From assembly GCA_009929375.1 (NCBI GenBank), contig SAAO01000012.1, positions 1-64,000 on the forward strand: a stretch of DNA of 64,000 nucleotides. Reading direction: 5' to 3'. Shown in pieces: positions 54,941 to 64,000 of this stretch. The DNA comes from Bacteroidia bacterium (GTDB lineage: Bacteria; Bacteroidota; Bacteroidia; Bacteroidales; Paludibacteraceae). How positions within the stretch are numbered: position 1 is the first letter of the stretch; each line of letters starts with the position of its first letter. The notes beneath the pieces were generated by a model. It searched no databases. It was not told where the DNA came from and saw only the letters and a list, made by a program, of their open reading frames with translations. The position numbers were made by a program, and so were the translations under genes.

Positions 54941-55375
54941 TTATTTTAAATTAGCCATTATTTTTTTTAGTACCGTTCTGGAAGTGTTGAGTTCTTCTTC
55001 TGATATTCCATTTAGTGTTCGGTTGGCCACCCGCATTACTATTTCTGTAGCTTTGGCTTGCAATGCCACACCAGCGCTTGTGAGATGAATGATATTTGTG
55101 CGGCGGTCGGTAGGATCGGATACCCGGGTTACCAGTCGGCTTTTTTCTAATTTGTCGATGAGCCTGGTCATGCTTGGTTTATCTTTTGCAGTAAGCTCGC
55201 AAAGTTTCTGTTGAGTTACCTTGTCTTCCTTCCAAAGGCAAGCCATAACCGACCATTGTTCAGTAGAAATGTCGATGCCTTCGGCCACAAACGAACGTAG
55301 GAACGTGCGATTGATAGCAGCGGAGATTTTCCCTACCAATATATCAAACAATTCATCGTTGTGTATCTGAGACAT
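54941..55375 (-). CDS. MarR-family transcriptional regulator
   Basis: 144 residues with the winged-helix core of MarR proteins: a KVTQQKLCELTAKDKPSMTRLIDKLE recognition region (about 52-77, split) and the wing motif DPTDRRTNIIHLTSAG (about 86-101). It is the first gene of the efflux operon and probably represses it, releasing on binding of an exported compound. ATG 55375 gives the usual length; an in-frame ATG at 55408 would place the start inside the operator. Confidence 0.88.
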   Translation of the reverse strand: MSQIHNDELFDILVGKISAAINRTFLRSFVAEGIDISTEQWSVMACLWKEDKVTQQKLCELTAKDKPSMTRLIDKLEKSRLVTRVSDPTDRRTNIIHLTSAGVALQAKATEIVMRVANRTLNGISEEELNTSRTVLKKIMANLK

Positions 55376-55391
55376 AATAATTGCTATTTGT

Positions 55392-55409
55392 AATAGTTGT
55401 GTAAACAAC
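55392..55409 (-). promoter_or_regulatory. Candidate MarR operator at the marR promoter
   Basis: AATAGTTGTGTAAACAAC, sharing AATAGTTGTGTA and CAAC with the site at 54904-54929. It lies between the -7 element and the start codon, where binding would block transcription. Confidence 0.55.
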
Positions 55410-55413
55410 GGTG

Positions 55414-55421
55414 CAAAATTA
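55414..55421 (-). promoter_or_regulatory. -7 element of the marR efflux operon
   Basis: TAATTTTG on the minus strand, 38 bases before the ATG. No TTG at 20 bases. Confidence 0.45.
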
Positions 55422-55622
55422 CTGAACTTTTCGATAATGTCGGCTATTGTTTAACATGTTTTATGATACTGTCGATTCTCCTGAGGGTATATATGTGTAC
55501 TGTTAACTGTAAAGCGATTTTATGTGCTTCTGTAATGCCTGATTTGTTTGCAATGGTCAAATAATTTTTCCGGCAGAGTTCCTCCGTGGTTGTCGTTATC
55601 GAATCAATTTTTCAATAATGAC

Positions 55623-55660
55623 AAAACGCCCCAACCTGAAATTTCAGATTGGGGCGTTTT
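55623..55660. terminator. Terminator of dnaK
   Basis: AAAACGCCCC and GGGGCGTTTT around a CCTGAAATTTCAG-like inner stem, pairing nearly all 38 bases. Located 36 bases after the dnaK stop; T-rich on both sides. Confidence 0.75.
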
Positions 55661-55671
55661 CTTATCTTTTT

Positions 55672-55684
55672 CCCCTTTAGGGGT
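55672..55684. repeat. CCCC-TTTA-GGGG small palindromic repeat, copy 3
   Basis: Same mini-palindrome as at 3364-3376, here between the dnaK stop and its terminator. Confidence 0.5.
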
Positions 55685-55695
55685 TAGAGATGTTT

Positions 55696-57612
55696 TTATT
55701 TTACTTCTTCAAAATCCACATCAGTTACATCACCCTGAGTGTTTCCGCTCTGGCTCTGTTGTTGCTGTCCGCCAAAGTCCTGAGGACCGGCTTGTCCGCC
55801 CTGAGCATTTTGAGCATTGTACATTTCCTGACTTGCAGCCTGGAAAACAGTGTTCAGTTCGTTGGTAGCAGCATCAATACCTGCAATATCCTGAGCTTTG
55901 TGAGCTTCTTTCAGTTTGGCAAGAGCAGCTTCTATCGGACCTTTTTTGTCGGCAGGAAGTTTGTCGCCAAATTCAGCAAGTTGTTTTTCTGTCTGGAAAA
56001 TCAACGAATCGGCATGGTTCAGTTTGTCGATCTTTTCTTTTTCTTTGGCATCGGCTTCGGCGTTTGCAGCCGCTTCGTCCTTCATACGTTTGATTTCGGC
56101 ATCGCTCAAGCCTGAAGAAGCTTCGATACGGATACTTTGCTGTTTTCCGGTTGCTTTATCTTTGGCCGATACATGCAGAATACCGTTTGCGTCGATATCG
56201 AAAGTTACTTCGATTTGTGGTTCGCCACGACGGGCAGGCATGATGCCATCTAAGTGGAAACGACCAAGCGATTTGTTCTGATTTGCCATTGGACGTTCGC
56301 CCTGCAATACATGTATTTCAACCGAAGGCTGATTATCGGCAGCAGTGGTGAAAGTTTCCGATTTTTTTGTCGGAATAGTAGTGTTGGCTTCAATCAGTTT
56401 GGTCATTACGCTACCCATGGTTTCGATACCAAGCGACAGCGGAGTTACGTCGAGCAACAATACATCTTTTACATCGCCACTCAATACGCCACCCTGAATT
56501 GCAGCACCCACAGCTACTACTTCGTCGGGGTTCACACCTTTCGAAGGCGCTTTTCCAAAGAATTTTTCAACAGCTGACTGAATAGCAGGAATACGTGTCG
56601 AACCACCTACAAGGATTACTTCGTCGATATCGTTTGTAGTAAGACCTGCATTTTTAAGCGCTGTACGGCAAGGTTCGATAGTGCGTTGAATCAAATCGTC
56701 AACGAGTTGTTCGAATTTTGCACGTGTAAGTGTGCGCACAAGGTGACGTGGAACACCATCTACCGGCATAATATATGGCAGGTTGATTTCCGAAGAAGTG
56801 GTATTCGAAAGTTCGATTTTTGCTTTTTCGGCAGCTTCTTTCAAGCGCTGCAATGCCATAGGGTCTTTGCTCAGGTCAACGCCACTGTTTTCGTTTTTGA
56901 ATTCCTGAACCAGCCAGTCGATAATACGGTGGTCGAAGTCATCACCTCCGAGGTGAGTGTCACCATCAGTCGATTTTACTTCGAAAACGCCATCGCCAAG
57001 TTCGAGCACCGAAACGTCATGAGTACCACCACCGCAGTCGAACACCACAATTTTCATGTCTTTGTTGGTTTTGTCCAGACCGTAAGCCAGTGCCGCAGCA
57101 GTAGGTTCGTTGATAATACGACGTACATTCAGACCGGCAATTTCGCCGGCTTCTTTAGTAGCCTGACGCTGCGAGTCGTTGAAGTAAGCAGGTACAGTGA
57201 TCACAGCTTCGGTAACTTCCTGTCCGAGATATTCTTCAGCAGTTTTTTTCATTTTCTGAAGAATGATGGCCGAAATTTCCTGTGGAGTGTAAAGGCGTCC
57301 ATCAATGTCCACACGTGGAGTGTTGTTGTCGCCACGGGTTACTTTGTAAGGCACGCGTTCGATTTCTTTTGACAAACGGTCGTAGGTTTCGCCCATGAAA
57401 CGTTTGATCGAGAATACAGTTTTAGTTGGGTTTGTAATGGCCTGACGTTTCGCAGGATCACCAATCTTACGTTCGCCGCCATCCACAAAACCGATTACAG
57501 AAGGAGTTGTACGTTTACCTTCGCTGTTGGTAATTACGATAGGTTCGTTACCTTCCATTACAGAAACACACGAGTTGGTGGTTCCTAAGTCAATTCCAAT
57601 AATTTTTCCCAT
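55696..57612 (-). CDS. dnaK: Chaperone Hsp70
   Basis: 638 residues, standard DnaK. The ATPase domain opens with [17 protein letters not shown]; the [16 protein letters not shown] block (about 191-206) and [10 protein letters not shown] (about 335-344) are phosphate and adenosine motifs; note Cys in place of the usual Leu in DLGGG. The substrate domain spans about 390-510, with the lid and a Gly/Gln-rich tail ending DVDFEEVK. Stands alone: no grpE or dnaJ next to it. No CIRCE element upstream. Confidence 0.97.
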   Translation of the reverse strand: MGKIIGIDLGTTNSCVSVMEGNEPIVITNSEGKRTTPSVIGFVDGGERKIGDPAKRQAITNPTKTVFSIKRFMGETYDRLSKEIERVPYKVTRGDNNTPRVDIDGRLYTPQEISAIILQKMKKTAEEYLGQEVTEAVITVPAYFNDSQRQATKEAGEIAGLNVRRIINEPTAAALAYGLDKTNKDMKIVVFDCGGGTHDVSVLELGDGVFEVKSTDGDTHLGGDDFDHRIIDWLVQEFKNENSGVDLSKDPMALQRLKEAAEKAKIELSNTTSSEINLPYIMPVDGVPRHLVRTLTRAKFEQLVDDLIQRTIEPCRTALKNAGLTTNDIDEVILVGGSTRIPAIQSAVEKFFGKAPSKGVNPDEVVAVGAAIQGGVLSGDVKDVLLLDVTPLSLGIETMGSVMTKLIEANTTIPTKKSETFTTAADNQPSVEIHVLQGERPMANQNKSLGRFHLDGIMPARRGEPQIEVTFDIDANGILHVSAKDKATGKQQSIRIEASSGLSDAEIKRMKDEAAANAEADAKEKEKIDKLNHADSLIFQTEKQLAEFGDKLPADKKGPIEAALAKLKEAHKAQDIAGIDAATNELNTVFQAASQEMYNAQNAQGGQAGPQDFGGQQQQSQSGNTQGDVTDVDFEEVK

Positions 57613-57683
57613 TTTGTGATATTATTTAAAATAAGTTTGAATTTTCTGTTTAATGATACGCTTTGCATTTTACAAACCATATG

Positions 57684-57701
57684 CCATTGAAAATTCAATG
57701 G
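57684..57701. promoter_or_regulatory. Palindrome upstream of dnaK
   Basis: CCATTGAA-aa-TTCAATGG, about 70 bases before the dnaK start. It differs from CIRCE. Could be an operator, function unknown. Confidence 0.35.
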
Positions 57702-57800
57702 GGAAATTTTGAATTTTGACAGAAAAAATGATGAAATTTCAGTTTTGAGTCAACGGTTGACTGACAAAAGGGCAGAATTTGAACTGCTCCGTGTCAGATG

Positions 57801-59021
57801 CTATTTCCTGTCCACGATCACAGCGCAGGCAGCATCGCCTGTGATGTTAAGCAGGGTGCGTAGCATGTCGAACACTCTGTCGAGGGCATAAAGCAACGGA
57901 AGTCCTTCGATGGGAATACCTGCCGAAACCAGTACAGCTACCACTAAAAGTGTGGGTCCCGGCACTCCGGCCTGACCAATGGAACCGACGGTAGCTGTAA
58001 TGGCAATGGCCAGATACTGAGCTGTCGAGAGTTCGATGCCGTAAAGCTGTGCAAAAAACAATGCGACCAAAGTATAGTAAATCGCGCTTCCGGTCATATT
58101 GATAGTGGCTCCAAGTGGCACCACAAAGGAAGCTGTTTCTTTACTTACGCCGAGATCTTCTTCGCAGGTTTTGAGTGTAACGGGTAATGTGGCTAAAGAC
58201 GAAGAGGTAGATAATGCCACAATTTGCGGACGAAGCATGGCTTTCCAAAAAGCCGGGATGTTTTGTTTGCTGAACAGTTTCAGAGTCACCGGGTAGAAAA
58301 TCAGAATCATAAAAATGGCAGCCACAAGGTTTACAGTGAACAGGTTCCCTACTTTGAGTAGCAGATCGTAGCCAAAAGTTCCGGTTGCTTCGGCCATTAA
58401 TCCGAAAACACCGAACGGAGCCACCAGCATTACTTTTCCGATACACCAGATCAATGCTTCGAGCAGATTGTTGAAGGCGTTCAGAAGCGGTTGTTTTTTG
58501 GCGGCAGGTAAAGCACTTATGCCAAAACCGAGAAACAAACCGAAGAAAATGAGTTGTAGTATATGTCCCTCGGCCATCGATTTGATAGGATTTGTTGGTA
58601 TAATGTCGAGCAACATCGGCCAGAATTCCATTTTCTGTGCTTCGGCCTGATAGGTTTCTTCGGGCAGAAAGGCGCGAATGGTCTCGGGCGAAATGCCAGC
58701 ACCCGGAGTAAAAATCCAACCGGCTACAAAAGCCACACCTACAGCCAGAAAAGTAGTGCCAAACACATAAGCAATGGTTGTAAAACCAATACGTCCGGCC
58801 GAGCGTGTAGTTCCGAGCGAAGCTGCCCCCGATACAATGGAAATAAAAACCAACGGAACCACCAGCATTTTAATCAGTTGGATGAAAAGTGTGCCGAGCG
58901 GAGCAAAAACTGCTGCCGGTTCGCCCATTACACGACCTACCACAATGCCAATAATCATTGCCAGGAATATCTGAAACCCTATGTCGCCAAATGCTTTTTT
59001 TATTTTTGCTGAGAAGTTCAT
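57801..59021 (-). CDS. Dicarboxylate/amino acid:cation symporter
   Basis: 406-residue DAACS-family transporter (GltP/DctA type) for glutamate, aspartate or C4-dicarboxylates, coupled to Na+ or H+. Eight helices and two re-entrant loops. Signatures: the serine-rich STSSSLATLPVT (about 277-288, HP1) and GATINMTGSAIY (about 310-321) in TM7, plus GQAGVPGPTLLV (about 354-365, HP2). Substrate not decidable. Monocistronic; downstream of the pectin genes. Confidence 0.93.
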   Translation of the reverse strand: MNFSAKIKKAFGDIGFQIFLAMIIGIVVGRVMGEPAAVFAPLGTLFIQLIKMLVVPLVFISIVSGAASLGTTRSAGRIGFTTIAYVFGTTFLAVGVAFVAGWIFTPGAGISPETIRAFLPEETYQAEAQKMEFWPMLLDIIPTNPIKSMAEGHILQLIFFGLFLGFGISALPAAKKQPLLNAFNNLLEALIWCIGKVMLVAPFGVFGLMAEATGTFGYDLLLKVGNLFTVNLVAAIFMILIFYPVTLKLFSKQNIPAFWKAMLRPQIVALSTSSSLATLPVTLKTCEEDLGVSKETASFVVPLGATINMTGSAIYYTLVALFFAQLYGIELSTAQYLAIAITATVGSIGQAGVPGPTLLVVAVLVSAGIPIEGLPLLYALDRVFDMLRTLLNITGDAACAVIVDRK

Positions 59022-59128
59022 CTGTTTGTATGTCGGTTGATTAGTTATTCGGTTGATTTGTTGAGTGTTTTATTGAGAAGCTATAAGTTTGAATTTCTGT
59101 CAGGCCAATTGCTAAATTGTAAATGTAT

Positions 59129-60316
59129 TTATTCCACTACAGCTTCTGTCAGCGAAGTGCTCCACACTTTCAGAAAATCGAAATAGTCACCGGCTTTGGT
59201 AAAGGTATTGCTTTCCTCGCGTGCCCAGCTGGCAGTGAGATAGAAGCGTGCAGTTTCTCCTTTTTTTAAAGGGAAAAGCAAAAGATTATCCACACCGGCC
59301 ACTACGTTTTCGGGTTTATATTCAATAGGCATGAAAACCCCGAGTCCGGCAGTTTCTTTCTGGTATTTTACGGTGTCGGGTTGCGGATAGTGGTTGCCCC
59401 ACGAGCCTGTAAGTGTGGATGATTTAAAAAGTGCTCCGCCTCCGATTTGCTGTACTCCGGTGGCTAACTTTGCAATATCGTTTGAGGCTGTGACTTCGCA
59501 AATGGCATGACGTTGTCCGGCATAAAGCGTGTAACGAACCCGCAGGTCGGTTTTCTTTCCTTCGTATTCCCAACCTTTGACTTCGCTTTCCACAATGGCG
59601 CGTACATTGCCAAGGGTGACAATACGCTGCGTACGCTTGTCGAACTTTTCGATATGGATGGCTTTTTTGCCATTCCAGCCTTTCACTGTGCCAACGCCAA
59701 CCCAGCCCGACACAAGCAGAATGTCGTCGCCAAATCCGGCTTTGAGTTGTTCGTCGGTAGGATACCAACCTGTTTGCGCAATTTCGAGTTGTGGTTTGCG
59801 CTTGCCGTAAATGTCAATTGTACTTTTGTTGTCAAAATAAATGCGGTAAGCCATCAGTTCCGACTCAAAAGCCACTCCGTGATGATGAAGCGCATTGTAC
59901 ATGTCGTTTTTGGTAGATGATGCTTCGGTCACAAAACGGTGCGAACCATCTTTCTCTTTTACAATAAGATCGGCATATACGCCCGGTTTAAAACTTTTTC
60001 TTTTTTTCTCGCTAACGGTTTTGATGCTAACCTTGCGGGTTTCGCCGGCTTTCAGATTTAGTTGAAAAACAAGTTCGTCAGGAATACGGTCACCGTTAAG
60101 ATCGTCGAGCTGACTGCTGATTTGCCTGCCATTCACAAATACAGCAAGGCGCTCGCGTTGTGTGGGGTGTATTTTGCTGTAATTATCGAGTTTCAGAATC
60201 ACAGGCAGGTGCGATTGGTCAAACTGTCCTGCATTACTCACTTTTACTTTGAAACCACCAGCCGAGACTGAAAGCGATAATGAAATGAGCGCGATGAGCA
60301 CAATATTATGTTTCAT
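59129..60316 (-). CDS. DUF4861 protein, likely pectin-related
   Basis: 395 residues with a signal peptide (about 1-19) and no lipobox, so it is periplasmic or secreted. The DUF4861 domain covers most of the chain (GWYPTDEQLKAGFGDDILL near 186-204, then HYPQPDTVKYQ near 318-328). DUF4861 genes occur in Bacteroidetes polysaccharide loci for pectin and rhamnogalacturonan; the catalytic activity is not known to me. It sits 155 bases after the GH28 gene, with a terminator in between. Confidence 0.8.
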   Translation of the reverse strand: MKHNIVLIALISLSLSVSAGGFKVKVSNAGQFDQSHLPVILKLDNYSKIHPTQRERLAVFVNGRQISSQLDDLNGDRIPDELVFQLNLKAGETRKVSIKTVSEKKRKSFKPGVYADLIVKEKDGSHRFVTEASSTKNDMYNALHHHGVAFESELMAYRIYFDNKSTIDIYGKRKPQLEIAQTGWYPTDEQLKAGFGDDILLVSGWVGVGTVKGWNGKKAIHIEKFDKRTQRIVTLGNVRAIVESEVKGWEYEGKKTDLRVRYTLYAGQRHAICEVTASNDIAKLATGVQQIGGGALFKSSTLTGSWGNHYPQPDTVKYQKETAGLGVFMPIEYKPENVVAGVDNLLLFPLKKGETARFYLTASWAREESNTFTKAGDYFDFLKVWSTSLTEAVVE

Positions 60317-60412
60317 AATTGATTAAATTAAAGTGTTTAAATAGGCAGTTTTATTTTGCGTTTGTCAATATCTTTTTGTTTTTAATGATGAATTATAACA
60401 TTATAAAAAACA

Positions 60413-60450
60413 AAAACGCAAAGATACCAAAAAAGGTGACTTTGCGTTTT
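60413..60450 (-). terminator. Terminator of the GH28 gene
   Basis: AAAACGCAAAG and CTTTGCGTTTT around 16 bases, T-rich on the minus strand beyond the stem. 22 bases after the GH28 stop. Confidence 0.75.
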
Positions 60451-60471
60451 GTGTGATTAAAAAAAGTGCTT

Positions 60472-62100
60472 TTATTTGATAACTACATTTTTGTTTTCAC
60501 CTGTCTGGATTATTTTTCCGGCTTTGCCCTTACGGTCGGTGAGGTTTTCGAGTGTGGCATTGTCCACATCCATAATGGTCATAAACTCACCATTGGCACT
60601 TTCTATTCTGATGTTTTTCATTATCAGTCCACTGGTGCGGTTTATCACGGCTCCCTGTTTCGACTTGAATACGGAATTTTCCAAATGTACGTTCTGTACT
60701 TTCATTTCGGGTAATCCGTTGAATAACATGGCTCTGTTTGAACCTGTGGAATTTATATTTTTGATAAAAATGTTTTTAAATGCAGGAGTTTCAATCGTTA
60801 CAGGAGGAATAACCTTGCTTTCTACTGTTTGCTCGGTTTCATCTTCTTCGGCCGGACCTTTGCCACCGTAAAAGAGGTCGAACAAAAGCGGATCGGTAGG
60901 AATGTCGGTCATGTTGATGTTTTCGATATAAATATTTTCCACTACACCACCGCGTCCACGAGTACTTTTGAAACGCAATCCCACGTCGGTACCCAGAAAA
61001 CTGCAGTTGCTTACCTTAATATTACGTACATCGCCCGACATTTCGCTGCCTACCACAAAGCCACCATGTCCATGATACACGACACAATTATCGACAATCA
61101 CATTCTCAGTTGGAATGTTGCGGGCGCGGCCTTCTTCGTTTTTACCCGATTTCATACAAATAGCATCGTCGCCCACATCAAAACTGCTGTTTACAATCAG
61201 CGTATTTTTACAGGATTCGAGGTCGATACCGTCGCCGTTTTGCGAATACCAGGGGTTGCGCACTGTGAGGCGGTTCAGGATGATATTTTCGGACATGAGC
61301 GGATGCAGATTCCATGCCGGAGAATTCTGAAAAGTCACACCATCGAGCAGTATGTTTTTACATTGAACAAAATTCAGCATTACAGGACGAAGGAAGTCTC
61401 TGATTTCCTGCCATTCGGCATCAGTCTGAGGCCCTACGGGTACATTCTGGTCGACACACATTGCCTGTGCACGACGCGATGATTCGCTCGGGAACCATGT
61501 TTTTCCATCGGCGCTGAGTACACCTCCGCTTTTTAGCAGGTTTTTGAACTGGCGGTCGGTGAGTTTGTCTTTTTTTACCGGACGCCACGCATCGCCGGAT
61601 CCATCGAAAATACCATATCCTGTAATGGCTATGTTTTCAGCATTTTTAGCTGTGATGGGTGACTGACAGCGTTTGGTGTTCAAGCCTTCGAAAATGGCAT
61701 CGACTATGGGATACAAATCAAAGTCGGGCGAAAAAAGAACCAACGAGTTTTTTTCGGTGTACAAATTGATATTGCTAACCAATGTTATTGGCCCTGTAAG
61801 CCAAATGCCTTCGGGAATCACTACTGTGCCGCCACCTTTGGCTGCTACTGCTTTTATAGCTTTGTCGAAAGCTTCGGTGTTGAGTGTGATCCCATCACCC
61901 ACAGCGCCAAAATCGACAATGTTTACACTGTGTTTTTTGAATTTTGGTGCTTTAAGTACCGGCATTTCGAAAGGCAGATCTTTGTAGAAGTCTTTGATCT
62001 CTTTGTTGGTGATTGTTTTATATCCGGTTGCCTGAACCATGCTCACAGTACACGCTATACATGCGATAAGCGCTACTTTGATTTTTGAAATTGCAGTCAT
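60472..62100 (-). CDS. GH28 polygalacturonase-type glycoside hydrolase
   Basis: 542 residues with a signal peptide (about 1-24). Right-handed beta-helix enzyme that cleaves galacturonic-acid polymers (pectin) or related chains. The catalytic set is complete: NGDGID (288-293) with Asp290, GDDAI with Asp311 and Asp312, GHGG with His345, and the RFKSTRGRGG substrate loop (about 372-381). The N-terminal FGAVGDGIT block is typical of the fold. With the DUF4861 gene it forms a small pectin cluster without SusC/SusD genes in view. Confidence 0.93.
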   Translation of the reverse strand: MTAISKIKVALIACIACTVSMVQATGYKTITNKEIKDFYKDLPFEMPVLKAPKFKKHSVNIVDFGAVGDGITLNTEAFDKAIKAVAAKGGGTVVIPEGIWLTGPITLVSNINLYTEKNSLVLFSPDFDLYPIVDAIFEGLNTKRCQSPITAKNAENIAITGYGIFDGSGDAWRPVKKDKLTDRQFKNLLKSGGVLSADGKTWFPSESSRRAQAMCVDQNVPVGPQTDAEWQEIRDFLRPVMLNFVQCKNILLDGVTFQNSPAWNLHPLMSENIILNRLTVRNPWYSQNGDGIDLESCKNTLIVNSSFDVGDDAICMKSGKNEEGRARNIPTENVIVDNCVVYHGHGGFVVGSEMSGDVRNIKVSNCSFLGTDVGLRFKSTRGRGGVVENIYIENINMTDIPTDPLLFDLFYGGKGPAEEDETEQTVESKVIPPVTIETPAFKNIFIKNINSTGSNRAMLFNGLPEMKVQNVHLENSVFKSKQGAVINRTSGLIMKNIRIESANGEFMTIMDVDNATLENLTDRKGKAGKIIQTGENKNVVIK

Positions 62101-62202
62101 AAATTTGCAGGTATAATTTTTATTTATGTTCTTAATTGTGCAGCGAAAACACTTCTTTGCAAATGAAATTTATTCCAATTTTTTATGTGTTTTCTGCAAT
62201 TA

Positions 62203-62210
62203 CAAAATTA
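62203..62210 (-). promoter_or_regulatory. -7 element of the GH28 gene
   Basis: TAATTTTG on the minus strand, 102 bases before the ATG. No TTG at 20 bases, as expected for an activated promoter. Confidence 0.45.
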
Positions 62211-62229
62211 GATGTTACAGTTTTGGCGC

Positions 62230-62249
62230 TTGTGTAATAATTGACACAA
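62230..62249 (-). promoter_or_regulatory. CRP-like palindrome upstream of the GH28 gene
   Basis: TTGTGT, eight bases, ACACAA. On the minus strand it reads almost as the site before GH32 (TTGTnTCAA, then ATTACACAAG). The centre is about 44 bases before the predicted transcription start. Confidence 0.5.
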
Positions 62250-62432
62250 TTCGAGATATTAATTGACGTATGAAAAAGTAGATTTTATTCTGCGTAAAAG
62301 TGTACATTGCAAGTGTGTCCGAATTGATTGGAAAATGGCACCTGATTGCCGTTGAGAGCTATTCCTTACTGATATAAAGTCTTGCAGATAGTTGTTGGGC
62401 TTTTCCGGTTTTTTTCGAATGATTAATTTATA

Positions 62433-62440
62433 TATCTTTG
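62433..62440 (+). promoter_or_regulatory. -7 element of the ClC gene
   Basis: TATCTTTG matches TAnnTTTG, 25 bases before the ATG; no -33 TTG at 20 bases. Confidence 0.45.
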
Positions 62441-62465
62441 TAAACAGATACAAAGTAATCTCCTC

Positions 62466-64000
62466 ATGAATAACAACAAAGTTTGGTACGATAAAATGCT
62501 TGCCTGGCGCGATATGCACATAAAGCCACGGCACTTTATTTTGATGCTGAGCCTCGTGGTTGGCATTTTTGCGGCTTTTGCTGCATATTTATTAAAATCC
62601 ACCATACATTTTATACAGCACTTTCTGGTCGAAAGTTTTAGTCGCGATACTGTGAATTACTGGTATCTTGTATTTCCGGTGGTAGGTATTTTTCTGACCT
62701 CGCTGTTTGTGCGCAAAATAGTAAAGGACGATATAAGTCATGGGGTGACGCGTATTTTATACGCTATTTCGCAGCGAAAAAGTATTTTGAAACTGCACAA
62801 TGTGTGGACTTCGCTGGTAGGTAGCTCGGTGACAATTGGTTTTGGTGGATCGGTTGGAGCTGAAGCGCCAATTGTGCTGACAGGTTCGGCTATTGGTTCG
62901 AATCTTGGAAAATTTTTTAAACTCGACCAAAAAACGCTGATGTTGTTGGTAGGTTGCGGAGCGGCAGGCGCCGTTGGTGGTATATTTAAAGCGCCCATAG
63001 CCGGACTGGTGTTTACACTTGAGGTGTTGATGCTCGATATGACGCTTACTTCTATTGTGCCTCTGCTGATTTCTTCTGTTACAGCCACTTCGGTTTCGTA
63101 TATTCTTTCCGGAAGTTCGTTTATGTTCCAGTTCAGTACTTATGAGCCCTTTGCAGTGGAACGTATTCCGTATCTGATTTTGCTGGGTATTGTGTGCGGA
63201 CTCACATCGCTGTACTTTACCCGCGGAATGAACAGCATCGAGAAGTTTTTCCGGAGATATAAAAATCCATATACAAAATTTGCCATTGGTGGTGCTATTC
63301 TTAGTTTGCTGATTTTTATTTTTCCTCCGCTTTATGGCGAGGGTTACGATACTATTGAAAATCTGCTGAACGGACATTCATCTTCGGTTCTCGATCGGAG
63401 TTTCTTTCAAAATCTGGGCGATAGTCCCTGGGTACTCGTGGTTTATTTGGTTTTGATTGTCCTTTTTAAAATTTTTGCTTCTGCTGCAACCACGTCAGGT
63501 GGTGGTGTGGGAGGTATTTTTGCTCCTTCCCTGTTTATAGGTAGTTTGGTGGGTTTTGTTTTTGCTTCAGTATTCAGCATTTTTGGTATTCACTTACCCG
63601 AAGAAAATTTTGCACTGGCAGGTATGTCAGGTCTTATGTCGGGGGTTATGCATGCGCCGCTGACAGGGATTTTTCTGATTGCAGAACTTACGGGTGGATA
63701 TAATTTGTTTATGACGCTGATGATTGTGTCGGTGGTGTCGTATCTTACCATTATCCTTTTCGAACCTCACAGTTTGTATGCCATGCGTTTGGCTCAAAAG
63801 GGCGAACTGCTTACACACCATAAAGACAAAGCGGTACTTACGCTCCTGAAAATGGAAAATGTGATTGAAACTGATCTGGCTGTGCTTTCGCCCGATATGA
63901 ATCTTGGGGAAATTGTGAAGGTTATTTCACATTCGAAGCGTAATATTTTTCCTGTGGTTCATCCCGAAACAAATGTGTTGATGGGAGTAGTGTTGCTCGA
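62466..64000 (+). CDS. ClC-family chloride channel/antiporter with CBS domain (partial, cut by the window end)
   Basis: Open to the last base; about 511 residues visible. Ten or more membrane helices. Selectivity-filter motifs are present: GSSVTIGFGGSVGAEAP near 116-132 with the gating Glu in GAEAP, GIFKAPIAGLVFTLEV, and GGGVGGIFAPSLFIG near 345-360. A cytoplasmic CBS domain begins after about 470 (SHSKRNIFPVVHP). Bacterial ClCs move Cl- or F- often in exchange for H+. The missing Tyr/Glu residues cannot be judged because the end is cut. Confidence 0.9.
   Translation, partial: MNNNKVWYDKMLAWRDMHIKPRHFILMLSLVVGIFAAFAAYLLKSTIHFIQHFLVESFSRDTVNYWYLVFPVVGIFLTSLFVRKIVKDDISHGVTRILYAISQRKSILKLHNVWTSLVGSSVTIGFGGSVGAEAPIVLTGSAIGSNLGKFFKLDQKTLMLLVGCGAAGAVGGIFKAPIAGLVFTLEVLMLDMTLTSIVPLLISSVTATSVSYILSGSSFMFQFSTYEPFAVERIPYLILLGIVCGLTSLYFTRGMNSIEKFFRRYKNPYTKFAIGGAILSLLIFIFPPLYGEGYDTIENLLNGHSSSVLDRSFFQNLGDSPWVLVVYLVLIVLFKIFASAATTSGGGVGGIFAPSLFIGSLVGFVFASVFSIFGIHLPEENFALAGMSGLMSGVMHAPLTGIFLIAELTGGYNLFMTLMIVSVVSYLTIILFEPHSLYAMRLAQKGELLTHHKDKAVLTLLKMENVIETDLAVLSPDMNLGEIVKVISHSKRNIFPVVHPETNVLMGVVLL

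Larger units (their letters stand above)
62101..62465. other. Divergent control region of the GH28 and ClC genes
   Basis: 365 bases. They hold the GH28 -7 element (62203-62210, minus), a CRP-like palindrome (62230-62249) and the ClC -7 element (62433-62440, plus). No small gene is seen. Confidence 0.6.

Noticed and set aside
57740-57770. AGTCAAC-g-GTTGACT palindrome as a terminator of the symporter gene
   Set aside because: Seven-base stem without a T-run on the minus strand; kept only as a possible chance palindrome.
57613-57800. CIRCE element before dnaK
   Set aside because: The CCATTGAA/TTCAATGG palindrome has neither the arms nor the nine-base spacing of CIRCE.

Overview
The window comes from a Bacteroidota genome, most likely order Bacteroidales. 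It carries NigD-like, DUF6266, DUF4296, DUF2027 and DUF4980 proteins, a hybrid two-component regulator of the Bacteroides type, and the ileS-dksA-lspA gene order. Start codons lack Shine-Dalgarno sequences. Several promoters match the phylum's sigma consensus: at queA, guaA, the HU-like gene and the toxin-antitoxin pair I read TTG, exactly 20 bases, then TAnnTTTG. No genus can be named from the sequence alone.

Layout. 1-7268: a fructan/fructose locus (lipoprotein GH32, MFS sugar transporter, fructokinase, hybrid two-component sensor-regulator) with no SusC/SusD pair in view. 7269-15646: a DUF6266 protein, a NigD-like lipoprotein, dnaG, a zincin-like membrane protein, an envelope protein, a radical SAM protein and a glycosyltransferase-like protein. 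15661-20278: a PIN/DUF6364 toxin-antitoxin pair, an aminotransferase, a small lipoprotein, phenylacetate-CoA ligase and an ACT-domain protein. 20403-26833: the ileS-dksA-lspA-DUF4296 cluster. 27086-32151: an ExbB/ExbD energy-transduction operon behind a tRNA-Ser, then tatD and guaA. 32383-35319: a PAS sensor kinase whose phospho-acceptor His is replaced by Asp, and queA.

35460-47500 is an accessory island. Its core is a tightly packed operon (46596 to 37450, minus strand) encoding a TPR protein with a HELVH zinc-protease motif, a SNF2-type helicase fused to a PLD-type nuclease domain, and an Eco57I-type DNA methyltransferase. Downstream come an IS200-like (Y1) transposase next to a mirrored mosaic of hairpins, an EVE-domain protein, and a 212-residue protein translationally coupled to it. 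I read this as a candidate modification-based anti-phage system that matches no complete system I know (not DISARM, not BREX). About 935 bases in front of the operon hold no gene but several large hairpins and a repeat.

47533-64000 returns to housekeeping and catabolic genes: an HU-like protein, a DUF2027/Smr protein, a MarR-TolC-HlyD-ABC2-ABC2 export operon without an ATPase gene, dnaK, a dicarboxylate symporter, a DUF4861 protein with a GH28 pectinase, and a ClC channel cut by the window edge. The GH32 and GH28 genes at opposite ends share a CRP-like palindrome in their promoters, suggesting a common carbon regulator. Dispersed small palindromic repeats occur throughout.
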